Positions 37,901 through 47,175 of a stretch of DNA of 64,000 nt are shown here, piece by piece. How positions within the stretch are numbered: position 1 is the first letter of the stretch; each line of letters starts with the position of its first letter. Both the position numbers and the translations under genes were made by a program. The notes under the pieces are model-generated. The model saw only the letters and a list, made by a program, of their open reading frames with translations, made no database searches and was not told the DNA's origin. This DNA comes from Diadema setosum (Eukaryota > Echinodermata > Echinoidea > Diadematoida > Diadematidae), in NCBI RefSeq assembly GCF_964275005.1, contig NC_092692.1, positions 16,951,506-17,015,505 of the forward strand, read 5' to 3'.

Positions 37901-38079
37901 GACTTACACTGAATAGATTAAACATTCTGTAGATCAGTCTCGTGGGCCTTGTTTTCCTCGAGTGTCGAGATAATGGCCATATTTGCTAGTCTTCATAACT
38001 AACCCAAACATAACAGTTGCATTTGAGGTCACTGCTATCACTCAAGAAACTTAAGCTTTATTTCTGAAGTAATTGACCT

Positions 38080-39125
38080 CTCACATTTCAGAGACCTGTT
38101 ACTATAAACCAATGCTCTGTGGAATATGCATACATACTTTGATCAAAACATCAATGCGTGATTTGTACATGATTAAGTATTTACGATTACACCAATGAAG
38201 CCAAACATCAATACAGGTAAGCCTACACATGTGACCTCAGTGACCTCTCATTGTCCTGAGAGGTCAAAGTTGGATATAACGCACAGGCTAATGACCAATG
38301 TTCCATGGAATGACAAGATTCTTCTATTATAGCATAAATGATTGTACATCGGGTATTAAAGTTGACCATTGACTATACATAGAATATCAATATTCTGATA
38401 TTTTGAGGTCATTGACCTGTCACCTTCCTCAGAGGTCAAAGATAGAGACACGTGAGTAATTTCTCTTGCTCTGTGGAATAGGAAAACAATTCAATTGTAA
38501 TACAAATGAATATAACACCTAAATCATGTTTGTCATCAACCAATTGCACCAAATATCAATGTTCTGACATTTTGAGGTCATTGGCCTCATCATAGGTCAT
38601 CTGAGGTCATCAGAGGTCAAAGGTAGAAATCTGACTCGAAAGGCTCAGTGGAACATTGAGGCAATTCCTCTTACAAAGATTAGTTTTTAGTACATAATTA
38701 TCGTGTTTCAGTTATGAGTGACGCATTAAAATATCAATTTTCTGACATTTTGAGGTCATTGACCTCTGAAGGTCATCAGAGGTCAAAGATAGAAACCTGT
38801 CAGGGCTCTTTGGAATATAAAGACAATTTCACAGTGACAAAAATTAAGTTTTAGTACATCATTACTGTGTTTTATCATTAACCAATGATGCAAAATATCA
38901 ATTTTCTGACATTTTGAGGTCATTGACCTCTGGAGGTCATCAGAGGTCAAAGGTAGAAACCTGTCAGGGCTCTGTGGAACATAAAGACAATTTCACTGTG
39001 ACAAATATTAAGTTTTAGTACATCATTACTGTGTTTATCTTTAACCAATGACGCAAAATATCAATTTTCTTAGATTTTGAGGTCATTGACCTCTAGAGGT
39101 CATCAGAGGTCAATTCAGACTTACC
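38080..39125. repeat. Right-arm tandem array, six to seven units of about 163 bp
   Basis: Inverted relative to the left arm. gaggtcattgacctct recurs at about 38404 (variant), 38573 (variant), 38753, 38917 and 39079, with a weaker unit at 38231 and a remnant at 38085. Each good unit holds AGGTCATTGACCT (inverted pair, one-base gap) and AGGTCATCAGAGGTCA (direct pair, four-base gap), then a agaaacctgtcagggctct phrase. The outermost units are the most regular. Confidence 0.85.
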
Positions 39126-39230
39126 TCCCGATCTTAAAATTAATCTTTTAGCATGTACTAACAATGGTGAAAGTTTCATGCTTTAGTCAAATTTTGCACA
39201 ATTCTTCGGCTTATCTGCTCTACTATTATA

Positions 39231-39405
39231 CATTGTTGTATGTTTGTTGTACGTTTTGCTGTACATTGTGCAAAGGCAATGAAGATATGAAAATATTCTG
39301 TGAACAACTTATATTTATGTATGTACATGAATGTGCATGTACAATGATGATACAGAAACCAATAAATCAAATCAAATTAAAATCAAATCAAATCAAAATA
39401 AAAAT
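39231..39405 (+). other. 3' UTR end and tail of the interrupted LINE
   Basis: After the foldback's right duplication the sequence runs to ccaataaatcaaatcaaatt and several AAATC repeats. This is the kind of short tandem tail used by CR1/L2-group LINEs. It is immediately followed by tandem-unit sequence. Confidence 0.55.
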
Positions 39406-39409
39406 AGTA

Positions 39410-40090
39410 GTAGGAGTAGTTAATCTAAAGCAGAAGTATTTGTCTAACAATGTTGACGGTTAAATTACTATTCTTGCTATTCCCAAGCCATGGTCTATAC
39501 GACACATTACAATCGTGTCGACGCTACTTATATATTACCTTTTTCATGTTATACGAATGAACACACTTGTTTGTGTACCATATTATGCTTGCTTAGATTT
39601 CGAAATTAATCGCATACCTCTGTATCTTAATACTAACTTAATTCTGAAATAACACGGTTGTGCTAGAATTGAAATCATTTGGCAAAGTATGAAGTAGATT
39701 TACCTTTTCTGTACGATATATTCCGCGTAATTTGTCTCACTGAAGTGAAGGAAAAGAGCAACACCTCCTACACAGACTAGAGTATACAAAATTCCACGTC
39801 CACACATTACAGCGGAGCTAGCCGCTAGTTACACATGCACTGCGCACATGCAATAAGCCAGTTCACTGTTACAGTCTGAGCATGTGCAAATAAAAGTCCT
39901 GCAAACCATCTCTTGATATCAACTCATAACAGAGGTATCTGAAAACTGAATAGGTCTTTATGACAACTTATCAATGTTTACGAATGAACTAGGTGCATAT
40001 CGGAGTGTGCCCTATGATCTTTTCAACTAAATCAACAACAGTCGATTGTGCAGCACTTCCTGTTGGCTGTTCTCAACTGCTCTTTTAAGA
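39410..40090. repeat. Unit 3, right part (after the LINE insertion)
   Basis: Matches 14925-15590 and 23150-23810. Shared phrases include cgacacattacaatcgt (agacac in the others), cacggttgtgctagaattga and ttacagcggagctagccgct. It is more diverged than units 1 and 2 are from each other, with several small deletions. Confidence 0.75.
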
Positions 40091-40560
40091 ATATTCATCC
40101 ATGTTTTTGAAAGGTCTGTAAAACAGACATAACTGAATTGGCTTATTCGTTGCAGTCTCCTTGAGCAGGTTCAAACTTGTTCTGGGTGAGTCGCGGGGGT
40201 TGCCCTCAGAGGTCCACGCGGAACACCAGCAGAAGGGCCGTAGCGGTAGCACATCGCAGGCAACCCCCACGCAACATGCCCATAACTAGAACGTGAGTAG
40301 AACGTAAGTAGCACGCGTTCAGCAGGTAGGACCCACGCGAAACTCGCTCAAATCCCTGTCCGCCCGCAGAAAATTATCCTGCGTGCTGGAAAATCCATAC
40401 ACGCAATAAGCCTGCGTAGCTTGCCCGGAAGCGTAACCCTAACGCGTCGAAATTGCCAATTGTGTCACTTGACCAAAGACTATCAGTGTACTCGTTGGTA
40501 TTGTACTCGTTGGTATTGTACGCATGCGCGTGGACTAAGTTGGGCATACTGTTGTGTACA
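40091..40560. other. Gene-free, GC-richer stretch with a hairpin
   Basis: Arms GCGGGGGTTGCC (about 40193) and GGCAACCCCCACGC (about 40259) could form a stem about 80 bp across. No frame with recognisable motifs. Confidence 0.45.
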
Positions 40561-40626
40561 CAGTGCCAATGGCATGGTCGTCAGAATCAGATTCGAATGA
40601 GAGAATTGCACGCCTTTCAAACAGGG

Positions 40627-40628
<2 letters not shown>

Positions 40629-40686
<58 letters not shown>

Positions 40687-40692
40687 TGTGTG
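40629..40692. repeat. (TG)n microsatellite
   Basis: About 32 TG units with one TATG interruption, just outside the left end of the foldback. ORFs through it are artefacts. Confidence 0.95.
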
Positions 40693-40854
40693 TTTCCACT
40701 TCACATGTGCCTTCGGCATCGCACATGGCTTTGCCGTCTACTGACACGTCTGGAAGACTTGTGTTGGTTCTGTTCACTAGTCTGGGTGCCAAAGCGACTT
40801 TTTGGGCCTTACCTTGTTTTACCGTCCACCCAATGTTTTTTGATGGTTTTACCC

Positions 40855-41650
40855 TATTTCGGGGGTGCTGAATCCGAATCTGGATGATGCAACTCTTGCA
40901 TCCTTGAGGGTTTTGAGATATTCAAGATGGCCGCCAAAATGGCCGCCCGAACTGGAAATTCCCACGTATTTCCTTCTAAATGGTGATAGATTGAAAACAA
41001 TTGACGGTTTTACCCTTTTTCGAGGGTGCTGAATCCAAATCTGGATGATGCAACTCTTGCATCCTTGAGGGTTTTGAGATATTCAAGATGGCCGCCAAAA
41101 TGGCCGCCAAAACCGAAAATTCCCACGTATTTCCTTCTAAATGGTGTGAAATTGAAAATAATTGATAATTCTATCCTATTTGGAAGGTGCTGAATCCGAA
41201 TATGGATGATGCAACTCATGCATCCATGAAGTTTTTGAGATATTCAAGATGGCCGCCAAAATGGCCGCACCAATTAAAACCAGAAATTCCCATGTATTTC
41301 CTTCTAAATGGTGAGAAATTGAAAATGATTGATGGTTTTATCCTATTTCGAGGGTGCTGAATCCGAAACTGGATGATGCAACTCTTGCATCCATGAAGTT
41401 TTTGAGATATTCAAGATGGCTGCCAAAATGGCCGCCAATTAAAAAAGGGAATTCCCACGTATTTCCTTCTAAATGGTGAGATATGGAAAACAATTGATGG
41501 TTTTGCCCTATTTCGAGGGTGCTGAATCCGAATCTGGATGATGCAACTCTTGCATCCATGAAGTTTTTGAGATATTCAAGATGGCCGCCAAAATGGCCGC
41601 CAAATAAAACCGGAATTTCCCACGTATTTCCTTCTTAATGGTGAGATATG
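40855..41650. repeat. Left-arm array, five units of about 160 bp
   Basis: atattcaagatggc recurs at about 40919, 41079, 41239, 41405 and 41573. Each unit has gaatccgaa-ctggatgatg, then gcatcc-tgag, then the YY1-like pair, then acgtatttccttctaaatgg. The second half of the last unit runs into unrelated DNA. Confidence 0.85.
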
Positions 41651-42099
41651 GAAAACATATCATATTGTGATAGTGATGTAGAGAAGTGTACTGAAATTAC
41701 CCAATATTACCTGTCTTAATCCATGAGCAGTTTTAATCTCTTCATCCATGAACACTCAAATTGGTTATTTGGTTTATATTGATGGTCTTGATGACATTGT
41801 TGAAGACACGAGTGGGACATTTTTATAGTTATGCTTCAATTTTTTTTTCAATTATGATGTAAAATTATATATGTGTATATGTATAATATGTATACGTATA
41901 TATAATATATTACAAACACACACGAGGGGACGGTCATATCACAGGTAACGCGAAAAAAAATTGAGTAAAAAAACAAACGACAACATGAAAGGTAATAATT
42001 TAAGTATAAGAAAATGTTAAGGAGTTTCCGTTCATACAGGGCATTTTAGATGTCCCAAAACCTTCGAAGACCTTCAGCACCCTCGTAATAGGGTAAGAC

Positions 42100-43850
42100 C
42101 ATCAATTTATTTTAAAACTTTTACCATTAAGAAAAAATATATTAACATTGGAATTCTGCCACTTACTTTGGCTGTCATCTTGGTCGTCTAAAAACCCTAA
42201 AGAATGGATGAATTTCAACAACCAAGTTTCGAGGGTGCTGAATAGGGTCTAAAATTTTCCAATTTTTGACAGTTAAATATATTGGCGGTCATCTTGGACA
42301 TCTCAAAAACCCTTAAAAAGAATACGAAAGTTGCATCAACCAGGTTCGGACTCAGCACCCTCGAAATAAAGTAAAACCGCCAATTGTTTTCAATTTTACA
42401 CCATTTAGAAGGTAACAGAGGGCTTACATGGAAAATTTCGTGTTTAACAGCCATTTAGGGGCCACTCTGGCGGCCATCTTTATTATCTCAAAACCCTCAA
42501 GGAAGCAAGAGCTGTATCCTGGAGCTTCAAATTCAGCAAACTCAAAATAGTGTAAAACCACCAACTGTATTATATTCTACACCATTTAGAAGGAAATAGG
42601 GGGTCTACATATGAATTTCCGTTTTTGGCGGTCATTTTTGGCGACCATCTTTATCATCTCAAAACCCTTAAGGATGCAAGAGTTGTATCCTGAGCTTCGG
42701 ATTCAGCACACTCAAAATAAGATAAAAACCACCAATGGCTTTCAATATATGGGAACTTCCGTTTTGGGTGGCCATTCTGGCGGCATATTGAATATCTCAA
42801 AATCTTCAACAATGCAGGAGTTGCATCATCCAGATTCTCATTCAGCACCCTCGAAATAGGGCAAAACCACCAATTGTTTTCAATTTCTCACCATTTAGAA
42901 GGAAATACGAGGGAATTTTCGGTTTTGGCGGCCATTTTGGCGGCCATATTGAATATCTCAAAATCCTCAAGGAAGCAAGAGTTGCATCATCCAGATTCGG
43001 ATTCAGCACCCTCGAAATAGGGTAAAACCATCAATTGTTTTCCATATCTCACCATTCAGAAGGAAATACGTGGGAAATTCCGGTTTTGATTGGCGGCCAT
43101 TTTGGCGGCCATCTTGAATATCTCGAAAACTTCATGGATGCAAGAGTTGCATCATCCAGATTCGGATTCAGCACCCTCGAAATAGGGCAAAACCATCAAT
43201 TGCTTTCCATATCTCACCATTTAGAAGGAAATACGTGGGAATTTCCGGTTTTAATTGGCGGCCATTTTGGTGGCCATCTTGAATATCTCGAAAACTTCAT
43301 GGATGCCAGAGTTGCATCATCCAGTTTCGGATTCAGCACAGTCGAATTAGGGCAAAACCATCAATTGTTTTCAATTTCTCACCATTTAGAAGGAAATACA
43401 TGGGAATTTCCGGTTTTAATTGGCGCGGCCATCTTGAATATCTCAAAAACTTCATGGATGCATGAGTTGCATCATCCATATTCGGATTCAGCACCTTCCA
43501 AATAGGATAGAATTATCAATTGTTTTCAAATTTCACACCATTTACAAGGAAATACGTGGGAATTTTCGGTTTTGGCGGCCATTTTGGCGGCCATCTTGAA
43601 TATCTCAAAACTCTCAAGGATGCAAGAGTTGCATCATCCAGATTCGGATTCAGCACCCTCGAAATAGGATAAGAGAAACCATGAATTGTTTTCAATATCT
43701 CACCATTTAGAAGGAAATACGTGGGAATTTCCAGTTCGGGCGGCCATTTTGGCGACCATCTTGAATATCTCAAAATCCTCAAGGATGCAAGCGTTGCATC
43801 ATCCAGATTCGGATTCAGCACCCCCGAAATAGGGTAAAACCATAAAAAAA
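42100..43850. repeat. Right-arm array, about eleven units of 155-170 bp
   Basis: Inverted relative to the left arm; the ggccatcttgaatatctc phrase and its variants mark each unit. Units near 42100-42700 are diverged (for example tggcggtcatcttggacatc). Units from 43035 to 43510 are close to identical and are 168 bp long. Because 168 is divisible by three, an ORF (43035-43505) stays open as a 56-residue repeat; I do not consider it coding. Confidence 0.8.
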
Positions 43851-43897
43851 CATTGGGTGGACGGTAAAACAAGGTTCAGCCTCTGGCACCCAGACTA

Positions 43898-44618
43898 CAC
43901 CGTCTGCTGACATTTTTTCTGTGTCTCGCGTTAATCTCGTAAGACTTGCATCGTTAGGATGCAAAGTCGACGTCTTCATGAATATCTAGCAAAAGTGATT
44001 TGGACATCTAAGCTTGCAATGAATTATAATCAAAGTATTACATAGGCTTCTGCAGCTGCATCTATTGCTATTGTTAACATTGATCATGTTTATTAAGTCC
44101 GACAGAATGAGATTCGAAGTGGGCATTGGGTCTTGGGTAACATGGATACACTGCTGGGTGAATTTGGGTTAGTCCAACTTTACAATGATTGTGCTTAAAA
44201 ATAATTCAGAAAGGCGTATTGTAGGCTCCTTTTTAGTTCAGGTTCATGTAGATCAAGATATATGATTATATTCTCATGCACTAACATCCAAGATGAAGAT
44301 GGGGGAGGGAAGAGAAGCTGGGGGGGGGGAGAGTAATCATCGATTTTAATCGATAAACTCTCTATATCAATAGATTAATTTTATCAGCTTTACAAAGGCA
44401 TTTTGAATCGGCATTAAAAAAAGCAAAAACAAAAGATGTGCTATTTCCAACAAACGGCAATTCATTTTCCCAGTCCGTGCATGTACAGAATTGCTTTAAT
44501 ATTGTTTGAATTGATTTAGCAATAATTGTTGATGTTCACTTTATCATTAATTGCCAACCATTAGTCCTCCTTATCACCTACCATCGTCACCTCTACCACC
44601 ACGACCATCATTAAAGGA
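43898..44618. other. Gene-free stretch
   Basis: Mostly unique AT-rich sequence with a short G-rich patch near 44300-44335. No motif or repeat recognised. Confidence 0.4.
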
Positions 44619-45170
44619 AACCAAAACCCAAAGAGAAATGTGGATTGAGTGAAAGCAGCAACATTAGTAGAACAAATCGAGTGAAAGTTTCAGGAAAATC
44701 GATGCAAAAGTTAAGATTTTTTAACGTTTTGGTGTTGGAACCACAGGATAAAGAGACTACTTCAGTTTATGACATCATGTGTGGAAAACAATATTAAGAA
44801 AATATGAAGAATATTCAACATGTTTTCACTTTTATTGCGTAATGAAAGAGCATTTTACTAACGGCTTTCAGAAAGCAGGGGGAATCATTACTACCCTGAA
44901 CATACATTATGTCAGTATCAGGTTGATGGAATGTGTAATTTTCATGAAAAATGATTTTTTGGGGGGGAATTCTCTTTGTATTTTCTTTATATTGTTGTCC
45001 ACACATGACGTCATGGATTCTAATAGTCTCCTTATCCACAGATCACAACACCAAAATTATAAAATATAATAACTTTTACATCGATTGTCCGATTTTCCTC
45101 AAACTTTCACTGATGTGTTTTATATTGTTGCTGCGTTCACTCAATCCATATTGCTCTTTGGGTTTTGGTT
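44619..45170. mobile_element. 552-bp MITE with about 160-bp inverted arms
   Basis: The left AACCAAAACCCAAAGAG and right CTCTTTGGGTTTTGGTT are perfect inverted ends. Similarity continues through TGGATTGAGTGAA-GCAGCAAC, GTGAAAGTTT-AGGAAAATCG and GGATAA-GAGACTA to ATGACATCATGTGTGG, leaving a loop of about 210 bp. No coding capacity. ORFs on both strands mirror each other because of the fold. Confidence 0.85.
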
Positions 45171-45649
45171 CAATCGTCACTACCATCATTGCTTTTATTA
45201 GATTACCATGCACGACCATAAACATCATTTCTATCATTTCACAACTGGATATCATCTTATCATCATCACCATGATTATCACTCGTACCATCGTATCACCA
45301 CAAGCAATCTATCCTCCACCACATTGCACTATCAATACTTTTTTTTCATGTCACCAGTCCGTCATCAACAACAACTTCACGAAATCTCTTACATATTTTT
45401 CAGCATCATCATTATCATCAGTCTAAATAAGCATTGCGACTGTCCTACTCGATTCCTCCCTTTAATGGCCACATGGCCTAGCACCCATCCTTAGTATAAG
45501 TCGATTCAATAAAATGATGAAGAGAAACGATTGTACAAGAAAACACTTATTTATTTTTTTTTTTTGCTTTGCTTTAGATAGCCGCATTCACATGTAAAAA
45601 ATAGCGGGTTACCGAGCGCAGACGAGCTAGCCCGTCTGGATGTGGAGAC

Positions 45650-45945
45650 TCTGTCGTATACTCCCATCTGAACAACAGTAACCACACCTTTGACAACAAG
45701 GACGTGATCATCTTAGATCGCGAGGCACGGTGGTTCGAGAGGGGAGTCAAAGGGTCTATCTACGTAAAAAGGAGGAGCCTTCCCTAAACCGAGGAGGGGG
45801 CCTGCGACACAACCTAGCCGGAGCCTACAACCCGGCAGTTCGGAAGATTCCTGGGCGCTATCCGAAATTCACCGACCCTGTGTCGTGTTACGGGTCAACA
45901 ACCAATTGCCGCCAAAGCGACCCGGGGAAGACGTAAAACGTCGCT
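45650..45945 (+). pseudogene. GIY-YIG-type retroelement C-terminal remnant
   Basis: One frame reads YSHLNNSNHTFDNKDVIIL and then LDREARWFERGVKGSIYV. After a one-base shift in an A run (about 45765) it continues EEPSLNRGGGLRHNL-AGAYN. This is the HW-ERGVKE-I----E-P-LN---GLRH pattern seen at the C-terminus of GIY-YIG endonuclease domains joined to Penelope-like or related reverse transcriptases in marine invertebrates. The GIY-YIG core and the reverse transcriptase are absent. The local GC content is higher than in the neighbours. The assignment to a specific superfamily is uncertain. Confidence 0.55.
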
Positions 45946-46693
45946 ACTCCATATCACAAGTAAATCCAATTGACTAGATTTACCGATATAGTTCGTGTGA
46001 TACTTTACCTGGATGACTGAGAACATTCACAGACTTATTGCCAACAATTTCATTTTATCTTCAAAACATATTATAATGATTTTGATTTTGAGTATGACAC
46101 CACTCAAATTCCCTCTAAGTATGTAACTGTTCATCAATTTAAAGTTTTTACGAAAAAAAAAATCACAAAGTATATTTTCCATGTTACATCTAAATATAAG
46201 GAGTATTAATAAGCATTTTGATGAGTAACGGATGATATAAGATAATGAAAATAAACATCACATTTCAGTAATTAGTTTCCCTGAAACATGGTAATCATCT
46301 GATGTCAATTTGAAGTATGTTTTAAATGGCAATGATTTTATTGTTGATAATAGAGTGAACAGGACGGGTGATGGGGTTGCTTTTATTTATCACAAAAATG
46401 TGAATGTAATGTTTGAGATGAATTAAATATAATGAATGATATTGTTGAGTCTCTGTTTGTTGAAATTCTTATTCCCCAAAGTAAAAATATTAAAATCGGT
46501 ATAGTTTATAGACCCCCAAGTTCTAGTCCTAAAGATTTTTTTAATTGTATAACAAATTTATCAAAACGCCCTCTTTTTATTAATATGATTTTTTTTTTGC
46601 ACCTGATTGACAAATTGCCCTACATCGACGTAAATAAGCACTGAATTGATCAGTGTTTTAGTAGTAGCCATGATAAAAAATCATGGGCGTGCA

Positions 46694-46765
46694 TACTCGA
46701 GCAGGATTCGAACCAACGACCTCCTGATCACCGGACAGGCGTCATCTCCACTAGACCACCGAGCT
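46694..46765 (-). tRNA. tRNA-like sequence in repeat (copy 2)
   Basis: 72 nt, with perfect A box TGGTCTAGTGG and perfect B box GGTTCGAATCC. The cloverleaf is as in the 211-282 copy. The anticodon arm is imperfect, so identity is not assigned. Confidence 0.5.
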
Positions 46766-46959
46766 TTCGGCCGACAGCAAGTGTTGGTTCTAATCCTTAT
46801 AGCATGCAGCGAGTACTGCTTGTTATTCAAATTCATGAAATTCTTCCGTCGAGATGTTTTCTTTGCAACTGATTGACAAATGGCCCTACATCGACGTAAA
46901 TAAGCACTGAATTGATCAGTGTTTTAGTAGTAGCCATGATAAAAAATCATGGGCGTACA

Positions 46960-47031
46960 TACTCGAGCAGGATTCGAACCTACGACCTCCTGATCACCGG
47001 ACAGGCGTCATCTCCACTAGACCACCGAGCT
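46960..47031 (-). tRNA. tRNA-like sequence in repeat (copy 3)
   Basis: 72 nt, 266 bp from the previous copy and the same strand. A and B boxes are both intact (GTAGGTTCGAATCC around the B box). Probably a Pol III promoter of the repeat rather than a decoding tRNA. Confidence 0.5.
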
Positions 47032-47130
47032 TTCGCCCGAAAACATCTCGACGGAAGAATTTCATGAATTTGAATAACAAAGCAGTACCCGCTGCATGCT
47101 ATAAGGATTAGAACCAACACTTGCTGTCGG

Positions 47131-47175
47131 CTGTCTGGTGATCAGGAGGTCGTGGGTTCGAATCCTGCTCGAGTA
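47131..47175 (+). tRNA. Truncated tRNA-like sequence (copy 4)
   Basis: Only the 3' half survives: ggtgatcaggaggtcg followed by the B box GGTTCGAATCC. The A box is deleted between gctgtcgg and ctgtctgg, so Pol III promoter activity is unlikely. Confidence 0.5.

Larger units (their letters stand above)
33098..39223. mobile_element. 6.1-kb foldback element with AGGTCA-rich tandem arms
   Basis: Ends are GTAGAGCAGATAAGC and its inverted copy, flanked by a 7-bp duplication TATTATA (33091-33097 and 39224-39230). Just inside, both arms share ttgtgcaaaatttgactaaa and gatcgggaggtaagtctga. Both arms then go into tandem repeats of about 160 bp (33210-33910 and 38080-39120). The middle holds G-rich repeats (34150-35760), a reverse-transcriptase fragment and microsatellites. 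Sea urchin TU foldback elements are a known family with long arms made of tandem sub-repeats; whether this belongs there is untested. No transposase frame is seen. Confidence 0.8.
27885..39405 (+). mobile_element. Near full-length dead LINE, interrupted by two later insertions
   Basis: The order is a GC-richer 5' segment, ORF1 (to 28864), a spacer, ORF2 with endonuclease and reverse transcriptase (about 29440-32687), a 3' UTR, and an AATCAA-type tail at 39360-39405 after aataaatc. Subtracting the 6126-bp foldback with its 7-bp duplication and the 379-bp MITE leaves about 5.0 kb, normal for a CR1/L2/jockey-group LINE. Both outer flanks (27884 and about 39410) are parts of the same tandem unit, which is why I treat the whole as one insertion. 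About 60 bp of target seems lost. ORF1 and ORF2 could come from different elements. Confidence 0.65.
40778..43897. mobile_element. 3.1-kb foldback element with YY1-motif tandem arms
   Basis: The ends TAGTCTGGGTGCCA and TGGCACCCAGACTA are inverted. Both continue into ttgttttaccgtccacccaa and then arms of about 160-168 bp repeats: about five in the left arm (40850-41650) and about eleven in the right arm (42100-43850), in opposite orientation. The spacer 41650-42080 is AT-rich. The units carry CAAGATGGCCGCCAAAATGG, which is two matches to the YY1 consensus CAARATGGCNGC. No transposase. The same architecture as the element at 33098-39223 but no shared sequence. Confidence 0.8.

Noticed and set aside
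40453..40887. 144-codon ORF with Val/Cys repeat
   Set aside because: Translation of a (TG)n microsatellite. The antisense frame gives a Thr/His repeat of the same origin.
43035..43505. 156-codon ORF with 56-residue repeats as a repeat protein
   Set aside because: It exists because three repeat units are 168 bp. Other units of the array are not in frame, and there is no start context or splice signal.
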